Below the pieces are notes generated by a model, which was given only the letters and a program-made list of their open reading frames with translations, searched no databases and was not told the DNA's origin. Source: CAYUYV01 sp964522525 (GTDB lineage: Bacteria > Pseudomonadota > Alphaproteobacteria > JAJFIK01). From it: a stretch of DNA of 64,000 nt. Every line of letters begins with the position of its first letter. Position 1 is the first letter of the stretch. Of this stretch, positions 17,140 to 26,794 are shown one piece after another. The stretch is from the NCBI GenBank assembly GCA_964522525.1, contig CAZFWG010000001.1, positions 51,398 to 115,397 on the forward strand. The letters are read 5' to 3'. A program made the translations under genes and the position numbers.

Positions 17140-17817
17140 TCAGCCTGCCCGATATCTTTGGGGGAAGCCATGCCTGAAGGGCGTACCACCCCTCAGGACA
17201 GAGAGGAAATCATAGGCTTTCGTGGTGTGCAAATGCCGGAGGCGAGCCAAAATGCCGCTTGAGGCCATATGCAGGCGCAAGGTCGAGGCTTTCCTCGGAT
17301 GCACTGGGCCGGCGCCCTGAGCGGGCGAGGCCACGAGAGGATCATTGACCTTGTTTTCCGTCCCAAGACCATTGAGGCGCTGCCGCTCCGCTGGCGTGAG
17401 GTGCAACATGGCGTCATCCATATGCCAGTCCAGCGCGGCATCGCTGGCGAAACGGTGCGTCCTGGGAATACCGTCGAGGGTCGGTGACAGATCACTGGCC
17501 TGGGATCGGAGGGGCGGTCGCACCGAAAGGCCCTGAAGGGCGAGGGAGATTTCGCTGGCCTGTACGCTTCTCAGCGTGACGAGACGACCGGATCCCTGTT
17601 GATCCTGGGTCATGGGCAGACCCAAAAGGGCCCAATCTGCCTTCGGAGCCGACGCCGGGCCTTGGGCCTGCCGGAAGCTGTGAAGCAATCGCTGCGCAAA
17701 AGGCATCTTCTCGTTGACGAAGGCGCCATAGGCCCCGATCAGGACGATCATGCACAGGCCGGCGATGGCCCTGTAGGTCAGCCGTTTTCGAAACTCGTTG
17801 AGGAGGAAATAGATCAT
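17140..17817 (-). CDS. Hypothetical protein with N-terminal membrane anchor
   Basis: A 225-residue protein with a basic start (MIYFLLNEFRKRLTYR) and one transmembrane helix at ~17-35. A long polar periplasmic-looking domain without cysteines follows. No family is recognised. The sequence is weakly hydrophobic and Arg/Ser-rich toward the C-terminus, so the domain may be poorly folded. It precedes the DUF429-like gene in the same direction with a 26-base gap. Confidence 0.5.
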   Translation of the reverse strand: MIYFLLNEFRKRLTYRAIAGLCMIVLIGAYGAFVNEKMPFAQRLLHSFRQAQGPASAPKADWALLGLPMTQDQQGSGRLVTLRSVQASEISLALQGLSVRPPLRSQASDLSPTLDGIPRTHRFASDAALDWHMDDAMLHLTPAERQRLNGLGTENKVNDPLVASPAQGAGPVHPRKASTLRLHMASSGILARLRHLHTTKAYDFLSVLRGGTPFRHGFPQRYRAG

Positions 17818-17978
17818 GGATTTGAGGAACCTTACCGCTCCGTAAGATAGCCGGAGTGTAAGGGCGCCGATCCAGGACCAACAAGTAAAGAAACCCTTGC
17901 CGGAGGTCTTATTTGGTCACATGTTGCCGTGAAGTGCCAGTCTGTGAATAAAGAGAGTAAGTCTCGACTTGCGCACAG

Positions 17979-18851
17979 CTAGCCCACTTCTGGGGGTATC
18001 TCTTTGATCGCCTCTTCAAGCTGGGAAAAGCTTGGCTGGACTTCCGTGGGCACATTTCCGCGCCCGATTTCCACAGAGATTTGCGGCGCGTTGCCGTGGA
18101 GATGGGCAACGAGCACATCCCGGACAATCAAATAATAGTGGGTGTCCTCGCCCAGGATGGCCTTCAGCCGGGCCGCCATGGGACCGACGAAACCATAGGC
18201 CAGGAACACGCCCAGAAACGTCCCGACCAGGGCGCCGCCGATCATCTTGCCGAGCACGGCCGGCGGTTCGTTGATCGCCGACATGGTCTTGATGATCCCC
18301 AAAACGGCGGCCACGATCCCAAGGGCCGGCAGGCCGTCGGCCATGTTCTGCATGGCATCGGCGGAGGCTTCGGTCTCGTGGTGGTGCTTGTCGAGTTGCT
18401 TCTCCATCACGTCCTCGACCTGATGGGGGTCCTCGAAATTCATCGTCATCATGCGGAGGGTATCGGTGACGAAGTGAAGCACGTGATGATCCTTAAGGAT
18501 CTTGGGATAGCGCGAGAAGATCGTGCTTTCTTCGGGGTTTTCCAGATGCGCCTCGAGGGCGATCACGCCCTTGGTCTTGATGGTCTTGGTCAGGAGGAAA
18601 AGCAGGCAGAGAAGATCGGTGTAGTCCTGCGCCTTCCATTTCGGGCCTGCGAATACCTTGCCGAAACCGCCCAGTGTCGCCTTCACATTGGCCATGCCGT
18701 TGGAGATAAGGAAGGCCCCGACGGCGGCGCCGCCGATCATCATCAATTCAAAGGGGGCCGCCTTGATGATCACGTCGAAGTGACCGCCGGCGAGCATGAA
18801 GCCGCCGAAAACCATCACGAACACGACAATAATACCGACAATCGGCAGCAT
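17979..18851 (-). CDS. motA: Flagellar motor stator protein MotA
   Basis: A 290-residue protein that, with MotB, forms the proton channel that turns the flagellar motor. It has four transmembrane segments: ~1-23, 29-50, and a pair near 158-215. The large cytoplasmic loop between them carries the charged helices that touch FliG. The channel prolines appear in GLPALGIVAAVLGIIKTM and in the FLAYGFVGP segment. The start MLPIVGIIVV at 18851 matches the family; an extension to 18896 adds an unlikely Gly/Trp-rich leader. No motB or other flagellar gene is adjacent, a split also known in Caulobacter. Confidence 0.93.
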   Translation of the reverse strand: MLPIVGIIVVFVMVFGGFMLAGGHFDVIIKAAPFELMMIGGAAVGAFLISNGMANVKATLGGFGKVFAGPKWKAQDYTDLLCLLFLLTKTIKTKGVIALEAHLENPEESTIFSRYPKILKDHHVLHFVTDTLRMMTMNFEDPHQVEDVMEKQLDKHHHETEASADAMQNMADGLPALGIVAAVLGIIKTMSAINEPPAVLGKMIGGALVGTFLGVFLAYGFVGPMAARLKAILGEDTHYYLIVRDVLVAHLHGNAPQISVEIGRGNVPTEVQPSFSQLEEAIKEIPPEVG

Positions 18852-19181
18852 CACGCACCCCCACCCCAGACCCGGGTGCGTTGATCGTTCCGTCACCCCC
18901 GAGCGTGAGAGCGCCCGCCGGCAAAAGACCTCTTCGGATCGTGCCGGCCGTGGCGCTCACTCGCCCGCCAGTATCTCCGGTCACCCTTAATGTCGGATGA
19001 AATGGCGGGCCCTTGGCGCGTGCCCTTGAGGGCTGAGGGCTGAGGGCTGAGGGAGGGGGCACCCCGGGACCGGGCATCCATAAGGGTTGCCATCGCTGCT
19101 TGACGCCATGGGGTTTTCCGTTGTCTGACTGGTCCGGAGGATTTCTCCTTTCCCGCCGCCCCGCGCAGGGTACGATGCTTC
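18852..19181. other. 330-bp divergent intergenic region between motA and the MFS gene
   Basis: No coding frame with a ribosome site is evident. It must carry the promoters for motA (leftward) and the MFS transporter (rightward). The only clear structure is a short 7-bp tandem repeat at 19028-19053. Confidence 0.5.
19028..19053. repeat. Short tandem repeat, 7-bp unit
   Basis: The unit gagggct is repeated about 3.7 times in perfect tandem in the motA/MFS intergenic region. Such a tract could vary by slippage and alter promoter spacing; that effect is speculative. Confidence 0.7.
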
Positions 19182-20507
19182 ATGACCATGGAAAAACACG
19201 CCGGGGCTGGCGATCAGGACCGCGACATGCCGATGGAGGCGGCGATCCATGGAGCTGCCCCCTCCGAGACATCCTGTAAGCCGATGCCCGATCCCGCCGT
19301 TTCCGCGGGCCGCGTCACCACGCCGCGTGAGCGGGCGCGGGCCTTCGTCATCCTGTTTTTGAGCATGACCTGCCTTGGCATGGGGCAGACGGTGATCTTT
19401 GCCATCCTGCCGCCGCTCGCCCGGCAACTGGGCTTTATCGATTTTCAGGTGGGCGCGATCTTTATGGTTTCGGCCGTGGCCTGGCTGGTCATGAGCCCGT
19501 TTTGGGGACGGCAAAGCGACTATTGGGGCCGCAAACCCGTCATCCTGGTCGGGCTTGTGGGTTTCGTTCTGTCCACGATCCTGTTTGCTGGGCTGTTGGC
19601 CTGGGGGCTTGCGGCGGCCGTACCGATGATTCTGCTCTACCCAGCGCTCATCCTGTCACGGACGATCTACGGGGTGCTGGGCCCGGGGGCCGCGAGCGCC
19701 GCCCAGGCCTATGTCGCCGACCGCACCAGCCTTGAAAACAGGACCTCAAGCCTTGCGGCCATGGGCTCGGCTTTCGTGTTGGGCACGACCTTCGGCCCCG
19801 GCATGGTCGGCCTGTTGTCGGGTTACGGCCTGCTCGCGCCCCTTTTCGGGGTCGCCGCCCTGGGCGCGATCAGCGTTTTGGCGATCGGGCTGTTGCTGCC
19901 GGAACGGACCGGCCCCAAGCCTCAAAAACCGACGCCCCGCATGCAGCTGTGGGATCCCCGGGTGCGTGAGCCCTTGGGGATTTGCATCCTGCTGTCAACG
20001 GCCCAGGCCATCCCGGTGCAGACCGTTACGTTTTTCTTCATCGACCGGTTCCAGAAGGCGCCGGCCCTGGCCGCCGAGTTCGCGGCCCAGGCTCTGCTGG
20101 CCTCCTCTTTTTCCATGCTGATTGTCCAGCTCGTGGTCCTGCCGCGCTTGAGATGGACAGGGCGTCGCCTGATGGGCGTCGGTTCCGTCCTCGCCACGAT
20201 CGGCTTTGCTTTGATGATCGCGGCGGACGCACCGAACATGGTCGTTGTGGGCATGGTGTTTGTGGGTCTGGGTTTCGCGGCCGCGCGGGCGGGCGGTGTC
20301 GGCGAGGCGTCTCTTGCCGTGCCGCCGGAGGAACAAGGGGCCGTTGCCGGGCTCGTCAGCGCCACGGGCGGTGCGGGATTCGTGGTGGCCCCCCTTGTCG
20401 CCTTTCCGCTCTACGCACTGACGCCCTCGGCACCCTATGGCCTGTCCATGGCGCTTCTGGTCGCGGTCGTCCTCTGGCTGATGTTCAATAGAGGCGCGCG
20501 CAGATAG
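19182..20507 (+). CDS. Major facilitator superfamily transporter
   Basis: A 441-residue inner-membrane transporter with 12 predicted helices after a ~45-residue polar N-terminal tail. The loop 2-3 signature is present as GRQSDYWGRKP, and a Gly-rich helix 5 (AMGSAFVLGTTFGPGMVG) fits drug:proton antiporters. The substrate is not readable; an efflux role is the usual guess for this subgroup. Internal ATG codons in the polar tail are possible alternative starts. It has no operon partner: it diverges from motA and converges on the lytic transglycosylase. Confidence 0.87.
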   Translation: MTMEKHAGAGDQDRDMPMEAAIHGAAPSETSCKPMPDPAVSAGRVTTPRERARAFVILFLSMTCLGMGQTVIFAILPPLARQLGFIDFQVGAIFMVSAVAWLVMSPFWGRQSDYWGRKPVILVGLVGFVLSTILFAGLLAWGLAAAVPMILLYPALILSRTIYGVLGPGAASAAQAYVADRTSLENRTSSLAAMGSAFVLGTTFGPGMVGLLSGYGLLAPLFGVAALGAISVLAIGLLLPERTGPKPQKPTPRMQLWDPRVREPLGICILLSTAQAIPVQTVTFFFIDRFQKAPALAAEFAAQALLASSFSMLIVQLVVLPRLRWTGRRLMGVGSVLATIGFALMIAADAPNMVVVGMVFVGLGFAAARAGGVGEASLAVPPEEQGAVAGLVSATGGAGFVVAPLVAFPLYALTPSAPYGLSMALLVAVVLWLMFNRGARR

Positions 20508-20550
20508 CCCCGCGCCCGCGAACCGGGGACGCTTATCCTGATCCTGGCGG

Positions 20551-21879
20551 TCAGCCGCCCGTGGCCTGACGCAGGGCATCCAGCAGATGATCCGTGGCAA
20601 AACCATCCGCCGTCAGGCCCCGGTCGCGTTGGAAGGAGCGGATCGCCGCGCGGGTCCGGGCGCCCAGAATGCCATCCACTTCGCCGATCTTGTATCCGGC
20701 CGTGATGAGGCGGCGCTGCATTTCCTCCCGCTCGGACCGGGACAGGATCTTGGTATCCCGGGGCCAGGCGGCCTGGAACGGGCCCGCCCCGGCGATGCGA
20801 TCGGAGAGATGGGCAATGCCCAGCGCATAGGCCGTAGCCGGATTATAGCGCATGATCGATCGGAAATTGCCGTAGATCAGGAAGGCCGGACCCCGATGGC
20901 CGCCTGGCACGATGAGCGATGCCTTGATGTCGGCGGCGGGCAGGGGCGCCCCTCCCGGGCGGCGCACGCCCAGGGTTGCCCATTGGCTGATCGGCTTCGT
21001 CGTCTGACGCCCGGCCAGGGCATAGTCAAAGCCGTCGGGCAGGGCGACTTCCCGGCCCCAGCGATAGTCCGGGTCCCATTTGGCCTTTTTCAGGAAGTTC
21101 GCCGTCGAGGCGAAGGCATCCGGCAGGCTGTCCCAGATGTCCCGTCGCCCGTCACCGTCAAAGTCGACGGCCGATTCAAGAAAGCTTGAGGGCATGAACT
21201 GGGTATGGCCCATGGCCCCGGCCCAGGATCCCTTGAGTTCCGAACGCGGTTTATCTCCGGCCTGAATGATTTTGAGCGTGTTGATCAGCTCCCGCTCTCC
21301 GAAGGTGCGCCGCCGCCCCGTATAGGCAAAGGTCGCCAGGGACCGGACCACGTCATATTTGCCGCGCAAGGCCCCGTAGCTGGTCTCAAGGCCCCAAATG
21401 GCCACGATCACGCGCGCCGGCACCCCGTAAGCCTGTTCCACTTGGGCGAGAAGCGCCCGGTGCTGATCAAGCTTCGCCTTGCCATTGCGCACCCGCGTCT
21501 GGGACACGGCGCCATCGAGATATTCCCAGATCGGACGGGTGAATTCGGGTTGCCGGGCATTGCGGCGCAGGACTTCCGGGTCCGGCGTCACGCCGGCCAT
21601 TTCCGCGTCATAGAGGTCGGCGCGGATCCCGGCGCGAATCGCCTGGGCCCGGAAGCGGGTCCGCCACGCATCGAAGCCCGGCGGGATCACCACTTCAGGG
21701 ACTGTCGGCTTGCTCGGCGCCGCGCCCTTCGCCTTCACGACGGGGATGGGGATCTCTTCCTGGGCCACGGCGGTGGCCGCGCCGAAGCCTTGCGCGAGGG
21801 CCAGCAACGCGGCGCCTGCGACCATGGACATGTTCGATCGCCGATCGTGGGGGAGACGCGGGCTGAAGCGCGAAGCCAT
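20551..21879 (-). CDS. Lytic murein transglycosylase (MltB type) with peptidoglycan-binding domain
   Basis: A 442-residue exported enzyme that cleaves the MurNAc-GlcNAc bond, leaving 1,6-anhydro ends. A signal peptide is seen (NMSMVAGAALLALAQGFGAA, mature start near AQEE). The SLT/MltB domain covers ~60-360 with the catalytic Glu in WGLETSYGALRGKYD and the AMGHTQFMPSSF and DGDGRRDIWDSLPDAFAS motifs. A C-terminal PG_binding_1 domain (EVDGILGARTRAAIRSFQ) ends it. The start at 21879 is chosen because GAGG lies seven bases upstream; the ATG six bases earlier is too close to that site. Confidence 0.92.
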   Translation of the reverse strand: MASRFSPRLPHDRRSNMSMVAGAALLALAQGFGAATAVAQEEIPIPVVKAKGAAPSKPTVPEVVIPPGFDAWRTRFRAQAIRAGIRADLYDAEMAGVTPDPEVLRRNARQPEFTRPIWEYLDGAVSQTRVRNGKAKLDQHRALLAQVEQAYGVPARVIVAIWGLETSYGALRGKYDVVRSLATFAYTGRRRTFGERELINTLKIIQAGDKPRSELKGSWAGAMGHTQFMPSSFLESAVDFDGDGRRDIWDSLPDAFASTANFLKKAKWDPDYRWGREVALPDGFDYALAGRQTTKPISQWATLGVRRPGGAPLPAADIKASLIVPGGHRGPAFLIYGNFRSIMRYNPATAYALGIAHLSDRIAGAGPFQAAWPRDTKILSRSEREEMQRRLITAGYKIGEVDGILGARTRAAIRSFQRDRGLTADGFATDHLLDALRQATGG

Positions 21880-22118
21880 TGGCATTCCTCTGATCCTGTC
21901 CTTGAATGTCTTCACGCAGACATGAACCGATGCCTTGGCCCGGTGCAAGAGCCGAGTGCCGTCGGCATCAGTTGGTCGGGAGAGATTGACCCGCCGGGAG
22001 CTGGCCGTTAGGGTCGCGCTTCAATTTTTGCGGTTCGTTTCAGGACACAGGGTGCTGGCGCCCGTTATGGCGGCCATGACCCGGCGACGAGCGAACCCGG
22101 AAGACCAGAGGTTCCGTC

Positions 22119-22244
22119 ATGAAGATCAAGAACTCCCTGCGTTCCCTGAAGGAGCGCCACAAGGCCTGCCGTGTCGTCCGCCGTCGTGGCCGGGTCTATG
22201 TGATCAACAAGGTGCAACGCCGTTTCAAGGCTCGCCAGGGTTGA
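22119..22244 (+). CDS. rpmJ: 50S ribosomal protein L36
   Basis: A 41-residue frame reading MKIKNSLRSLKERHKACR and ending RRFKARQG. This is the zinc-less alphaproteobacterial form of L36, which lies outside the ribosomal operons. It binds 23S rRNA late in 50S assembly. The gene stands alone between the transglycosylase and a divergently regulated oxidoreductase. The protein is complete and ends with the typical RQG. Confidence 0.97.
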   Translation: MKIKNSLRSLKERHKACRVVRRRGRVYVINKVQRRFKARQG

Positions 22245-22471
22245 TCTCCCTTCTTTACCGAAGATTTATGTACATAAAATCAATGGCTTGACGGATTGTC
22301 GCGCCTAGATGCTTGCGCCTGGGCGCGACGCACGCCCAAATCTCCATGGCGTAAGACTTGATTTGTCGATCCGTTAACCGCGCTTCCATTGCTCTTTGCG
22401 ACCACTGCTGCAGTGTCGCGGTCGTTGGAACGCGGCTGCACGATCGGTGGCGGTAAAGGGGTGGCGAACCG

Positions 22472-23524
22472 ATGGGCGGGCGGATCCTTCTCTATGGCGC
22501 GAATGGATATACGGGGCGGTTGACGGCGAAACTCGCCCGGGACAAGGGGCAGTCCCTCATTCTCGCGGGCCGGAACGGCGCGCTGATCAAGGCGCAGGCC
22601 GATGGCCATTCCTTTGAGTGGCGCGCTTTCGATCTCACCGATCCGGACACCATCGACCGCAATCTTGAAGACGTGGACGTGGTGCTGCACATGGCCGGAC
22701 CCTTTTCGGCGACCATGGCGCCCATGCTCGATGCCTGCCTCAGGACCAAGACCCACTATCTCGACATCACCGGCGAGATCGACGTCATCGAGGCCCTGTC
22801 GGGGCGTTTCGCCGATGCCCAGGCCGCCGGGATTATGATGATGCCGGGCGCCGGCTTCGATGTCGTGCCGAGTGATTGTCTGCTGGCCCATGTCAAGAAT
22901 CGCCTGCCCGAGGCCAAGCGCCTGACGCTGGCGATCGAAGGGCTCACTTCCATGTCCCGGGGCACCGCGAAAACCGCGATCGAATCCCTGGGGCAGGGCA
23001 TGCGGTTGCGCCGTAAGGGGCGCATCGTGACCCTTGGCGCGCCGCGCCGGCGGGATTTCGATTTCGGCCATGGTCCGGTGGATTGCGTCGGGGTCGGCTG
23101 GGGCGATGTCTCAAGCGCCTATCACTCGACCGCCGTGCCCAACATTCAGGTCTATTTCGCGGTCACACCCGATCTGGAGCGGGCCGCCAAGCTCTCCTCC
23201 CTGACCCGCTGGTTCCTCCGTCGCCGGCTCATCCAAGACCAGTTGAAGCGGGCCGTTGAGAAGCGTCCGGACGGTCCGAACCGGGAGGAGCGGGCCAAGG
23301 GCCGGGCCACGCTTCTCGGGGTCGCGGAAGACGGGGAGGGCGGCATCGCCGTCAGCCGGCTGACGACACCGGAACCCTATTCGCTGACCGCCCGTGTCGC
23401 CCTTGACATGGCGGTGAAGGCCGCGGGCAAGACCGCGTGTCAGGGCTTCTTCACGCCGACCCGGTTTCAAGGGGCCGATTACATTCTGGGCTTTGACGGC
23501 GTGAGGCGCGAGGACATTGTCTAA
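22472..23524 (+). CDS. Saccharopine-dehydrogenase-like NAD(P)-binding protein (trans-acting enoyl-reductase family)
   Basis: A 350-residue protein with an N-terminal Rossmann fold, ILLYGANGYTGRLTA, in which the GxxGxTG-like turn fits NADP binding. GPFSATMAPMLDACL and HYLDITGEIDV are family hallmarks. It lacks the lysine-pathway residues of true saccharopine dehydrogenase. Related proteins act as enoyl reductases or carotenoid/lipid oxidoreductases, or have unknown roles. The start at 22472 follows AAAGGGG at good spacing. It is a single gene with no evident partner. Confidence 0.83.
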   Translation: MGGRILLYGANGYTGRLTAKLARDKGQSLILAGRNGALIKAQADGHSFEWRAFDLTDPDTIDRNLEDVDVVLHMAGPFSATMAPMLDACLRTKTHYLDITGEIDVIEALSGRFADAQAAGIMMMPGAGFDVVPSDCLLAHVKNRLPEAKRLTLAIEGLTSMSRGTAKTAIESLGQGMRLRRKGRIVTLGAPRRRDFDFGHGPVDCVGVGWGDVSSAYHSTAVPNIQVYFAVTPDLERAAKLSSLTRWFLRRRLIQDQLKRAVEKRPDGPNREERAKGRATLLGVAEDGEGGIAVSRLTTPEPYSLTARVALDMAVKAAGKTACQGFFTPTRFQGADYILGFDGVRREDIV

Positions 23525-23619
23525 TTTCTCGGCCTGTTGAGGGTCCTGGGCGTGCGGTGTTGTCGCTGCGGTCCGGAAGCCGTATTGGCCACGGGGCGAC
23601 GCTCCGCTAGGATCGCGTG

Positions 23620-24165
23620 ATGATGAAGCGGTTCATCCTTCTGATTTCTTTCTGCGCGATTTTGTCTTTTCCGGGCCTCGCCCGCGCCGAAGACGACGTT
23701 GATCTCCTGTTGCAGGCTCTTCTCAAAGCACCCGATGCTGAACGTGCCGCCGGGATCGCCGCTGAAATCCGAAACCGGTGGCGGGCCCAGGGTGGTCCGA
23801 CCGTGACCCTGCTCTTCGAGCACGCCGACGCCGCGCTTGAGGCGGATGATCTCTTTCTGGCCCGTGCGAAATTCTCCGGCATCACCGACGTCCAGCCCGA
23901 TTTCGCGGAAGGCTGGGCGAGCCGGGGCGAGTTTCTCTGGCAATTGGGGGAGCGGGAAACGGCCTTGAGTGATCTGGAAACCGCCGTGGACCTCGATCCG
24001 CGTCACTTCGCCGCCCACGCCCTGATCGGCGAGATTCGCGAGGCTGAGGGCGATTGGGACGGCGCGCTCGCAGCCTACCGCGCCGCACACGATCTTTATC
24101 CGCAATGGCCGCGCCCGGCCGAGCGCGTTCGCACGCTTGAAAAACTGATCGGGTCGGAGGAATAG
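23620..24165 (+). CDS. Exported tetratricopeptide-repeat protein
   Basis: A 181-residue protein with a signal peptide (MMKRFILLISFCAILSFPGLARA, cleavage after ARA). About three TPR units follow between residues 70 and 170 (FAEGWASRGEFLWQLGERE; FAAHALIGEIREAEGDW). It probably mediates protein contacts in the periplasm. Two consecutive ATGs (23620, 23623) and a GTG at 23617 are all possible starts. It is followed by an alpha/beta hydrolase gene 54 bases on, in the same direction. Confidence 0.8.
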   Translation: MMKRFILLISFCAILSFPGLARAEDDVDLLLQALLKAPDAERAAGIAAEIRNRWRAQGGPTVTLLFEHADAALEADDLFLARAKFSGITDVQPDFAEGWASRGEFLWQLGERETALSDLETAVDLDPRHFAAHALIGEIREAEGDWDGALAAYRAAHDLYPQWPRPAERVRTLEKLIGSEE

Positions 24166-24219
24166 GGCGCGCACGGGCGTGACCTGGTCCCCCGCAAACC
24201 GGGGGCACCAACCGGGATC

Positions 24220-25260
24220 ATGAACCGGGACGACATGGGGGAGGATCGGCCCGACGGGACGGGCGCTTTGGGGGTCTTGATGAAAATACTGGTGCTTTTG
24301 CTTGGGCTGCTCCTGATCGGCGTGTTGGGACTCCTTGTTTATGGTGTGGTTTTCGTCGGCCGTATCGAGGCGCGCTATCCCCGCGTCGGCGGTTTTGTCG
24401 ATGTGGAGGCGGCCCGGCTCCACTATATCGACCGGCTGCCGAGCCTCGCCGATGGCGATGGCGGCGACAAACCGGCCTTCGTGCTCCTCCACGGCGCCAG
24501 CGCCAATTTACGGGACATGCTGATCAGTCTTGTCGAGCCGCTTTCTGCGCGGGGCTTCCGGGTCATCGCCTTTGACCGGCCGGGCCATGGCTGGTCCACC
24601 CGGTCCGATCCCAAAGGCCACGACCCCCGCGTCCAGGCGCGCATGATCGCCGAGGCCCTGGATCAGCTGCGCATCGACCGCCCGATTCTGGTGGGCCATT
24701 CCTGGAGCGGGTCGGTCGTCATGGCCTTCCTTCTTCAGTACAAAGACCAGGTACGGGCCGGCGTGACGCTGGGCGGGGCCACGCATCCCTGGAAAGGACC
24801 GCCGAGCTGGTACAATCGGGTGGCCTTGGCGCCGGGCGTGGGCTGGCTCTTCCGGCGCACGGCCATTCCCCTGGCCGGCCCCGCGCTCCTCCCCGAAGGG
24901 ATCAAGTCGAATTTCGCGCCCGACAGGCCGATCACGGACTACGCCAAGCGGGCGGGGATCGTCATGTTGTTCCGGCCCCGTCAGTTCCTGGCCAATGCCC
25001 TCGACAGCGTTCATCTGAAGGGGGCGCTTGCCGAAATGAGCCAGGACTACGCCCAGGTGACGACGCCCCTGCTGATCATCACCGGGGACAAGGACCGGAC
25101 CGTCACGCCCCGGATCCACTCTATGCCGCTCCATGATCAGGTGGCGGGGTCACGACTGGTGGTCTTCGACAATGTGGGGCACATGCCCCATCACGCCCGC
25201 CAGGAGGCGGTCGTGACGGAACTCATCGCCCTTGCCGACCGTACTGGCGGGGCGCCCTGA
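24220..25260 (+). CDS. Membrane-anchored alpha/beta hydrolase
   Basis: A 346-residue protein. One transmembrane helix (MKILVLLLGLLLIGVLGLLV, residues 21-40) is followed by an alpha/beta hydrolase fold. It has the oxyanion HGASANLRD, the nucleophile elbow GHSWSGS, an acidic residue in TGDKDRTV and a C-terminal His in NVGHMPHH. The catalytic set looks complete. The ATG at 24280 (residue 21) is a fair alternative start. The substrate is unknown; esters or peroxide-type small molecules are usual. It converges on pyk with a 15-bp gap. Confidence 0.84.
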   Translation: MNRDDMGEDRPDGTGALGVLMKILVLLLGLLLIGVLGLLVYGVVFVGRIEARYPRVGGFVDVEAARLHYIDRLPSLADGDGGDKPAFVLLHGASANLRDMLISLVEPLSARGFRVIAFDRPGHGWSTRSDPKGHDPRVQARMIAEALDQLRIDRPILVGHSWSGSVVMAFLLQYKDQVRAGVTLGGATHPWKGPPSWYNRVALAPGVGWLFRRTAIPLAGPALLPEGIKSNFAPDRPITDYAKRAGIVMLFRPRQFLANALDSVHLKGALAEMSQDYAQVTTPLLIITGDKDRTVTPRIHSMPLHDQVAGSRLVVFDNVGHMPHHARQEAVVTELIALADRTGGAP

Positions 25261-25275
25261 GACGGGAGCGATGGG

Positions 25276-26712
25276 TTACACGGGCGCCGGCTGGCCGCCC
25301 ACATAGGCGATGCGCATGAGATTGGTCGCCCCCGGCGTGCCGAAGGGCAGGCCGGCCGTGATCACGAGCCGCTCGCCGGACTTGGCGAAGCCTTCCTGGC
25401 TGGAGACCGCGCAGGCCTTACGCAACATGTCGTCGAGGTCGCTCGCATCCTCCGTGGTCACACAATGGACCCCCCAGGCGACGGCCAGGCGCCGGGCTGT
25501 ATCGATGCTGGGCGACAGGGCCAGAATGGGCGCCTTGGGCCTTTCTCGGGCGGCGCGCAGCGCCGTGGAACCCGATGAGGTATAGCAGACGATCGCGCCC
25601 ACATTGAGGGTTTCGGCGACTTCCCGGGCGGCCGCCGTGATGGCGTCGGCCGTGGTGGGCTCGGGATCGGCGTGACGGGCCTGCAGGATCGCACGGTAGT
25701 TGGGGTCGTTCTCGACGGTCTCCGCGATCTTGTTCATGGTGCTGACGGCCTCAACCGGAAACTCTCCGGCGGCTGATTCCGCCGACAGCATGACCGCATC
25801 GGCCCCCTCGAAGACCGCGTTCGACACGTCCGACACTTCAGCCCGGGTCGGGACGGGGGCGGTGATCATGGATTCAAGCATCTGGGTCGCGACCACGACC
25901 GGCTTGCCCGCGAGCCGGGTCGCGGCGATAATCTGTTTCTGCAATCCCGGCACCTGCTCAATGGGCAGTTCAACGCCCAGATCGCCCCGCGCCACCATGA
26001 GACCGTCGGACAGGGTCAGGATCTGTTCCAGATGGGTGAGGGCGGATGGTTTCTCGATCTTCGACATGACGAAGGCCCGGCCGGCCACGAGCTTGCGGGT
26101 CTCCGCCACATCCTCCGGCCGCTGAACAAAGGACAGAGCCACCCAGTCGACGCCCAGATCAAGGGCCCGGTCCAGGTCCTGACGGTCCTTGGTGGACAGG
26201 GACGACAGGGGGAGGATGGCATCGGGGACATTGACGCCCTTGCGGTCGGAAATCTTGCCGCAGACTTCCGCCTTCGTCTGGGCAAAGCCCTTGCCCACTT
26301 CCGTGACGCGCAGGCGCATCTTGCCGTCATCGACAAGCAGCAGCCCACCGGGCTTCACGGCCTCGAAGATCTCCGGATGGGGCATGCCCACCCGGTTCTT
26401 GTCGCCGGGCGTGTCATCCAGATCGAGGCGGAAGGGATCGCCTTTTTCGAGACGGACCGGCCCGTCGGCGAATTTGCCCACGCGCAGCTTTGGCCCCTGG
26501 AGGTCCACCAGGATCCCGATCGGCCGGCCCGACTGGGCCTCGACCTGGCGGATCATGCTGTGGGTGAGGGCGAGGCGCTCATGGTCGGCATGGCTCATAT
26601 TGATACGGAAAACGTCCGCGCCCGCTTCATGGAGTTCCATGATGCGGTCTGGGGTGGCGGACGCGGGCCCAAGGGTCGCGACGATTTTCACGTTCCGGCG
26701 ACGGCGCTGCAT
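25276..26712 (-). CDS. pyk: Pyruvate kinase
   Basis: A 478-residue glycolytic enzyme that makes ATP and pyruvate from phosphoenolpyruvate. The N-terminus KIVATLGPAS and the active-site element MARGDLGVELP are intact. The signature has the catalytic Lys in FVMSKIEKPSAL, and ATQMLESM and LSAESAAGEFP follow. The C-terminal allosteric domain is complete. The start at 26712 (MQRRRRNVK) has AGGGAG nine bases upstream; the longer frame to 26751 is not needed. In many alphaproteobacteria pyk neighbours DUF1244 and DUF2312 genes, and both occur here 2-3 kb away. Confidence 0.97.
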   Translation of the reverse strand: MQRRRRNVKIVATLGPASATPDRIMELHEAGADVFRINMSHADHERLALTHSMIRQVEAQSGRPIGILVDLQGPKLRVGKFADGPVRLEKGDPFRLDLDDTPGDKNRVGMPHPEIFEAVKPGGLLLVDDGKMRLRVTEVGKGFAQTKAEVCGKISDRKGVNVPDAILPLSSLSTKDRQDLDRALDLGVDWVALSFVQRPEDVAETRKLVAGRAFVMSKIEKPSALTHLEQILTLSDGLMVARGDLGVELPIEQVPGLQKQIIAATRLAGKPVVVATQMLESMITAPVPTRAEVSDVSNAVFEGADAVMLSAESAAGEFPVEAVSTMNKIAETVENDPNYRAILQARHADPEPTTADAITAAAREVAETLNVGAIVCYTSSGSTALRAARERPKAPILALSPSIDTARRLAVAWGVHCVTTEDASDLDDMLRKACAVSSQEGFAKSGERLVITAGLPFGTPGATNLMRIAYVGGQPAPV

Positions 26713-26794
26713 CGGTCTGGCTCCCTGTCTGCAATTGCCGGGCATACTCATTGCCGGTTCGGGCGCAGATGCAATGCGAAAATTGCATTCACCC

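Noticed and set aside
19028..19053. Tandem 7-bp repeat considered as a CRISPR or origin iteron
   Set aside because: Too short and too few copies, no spacers and no replication gene nearby.
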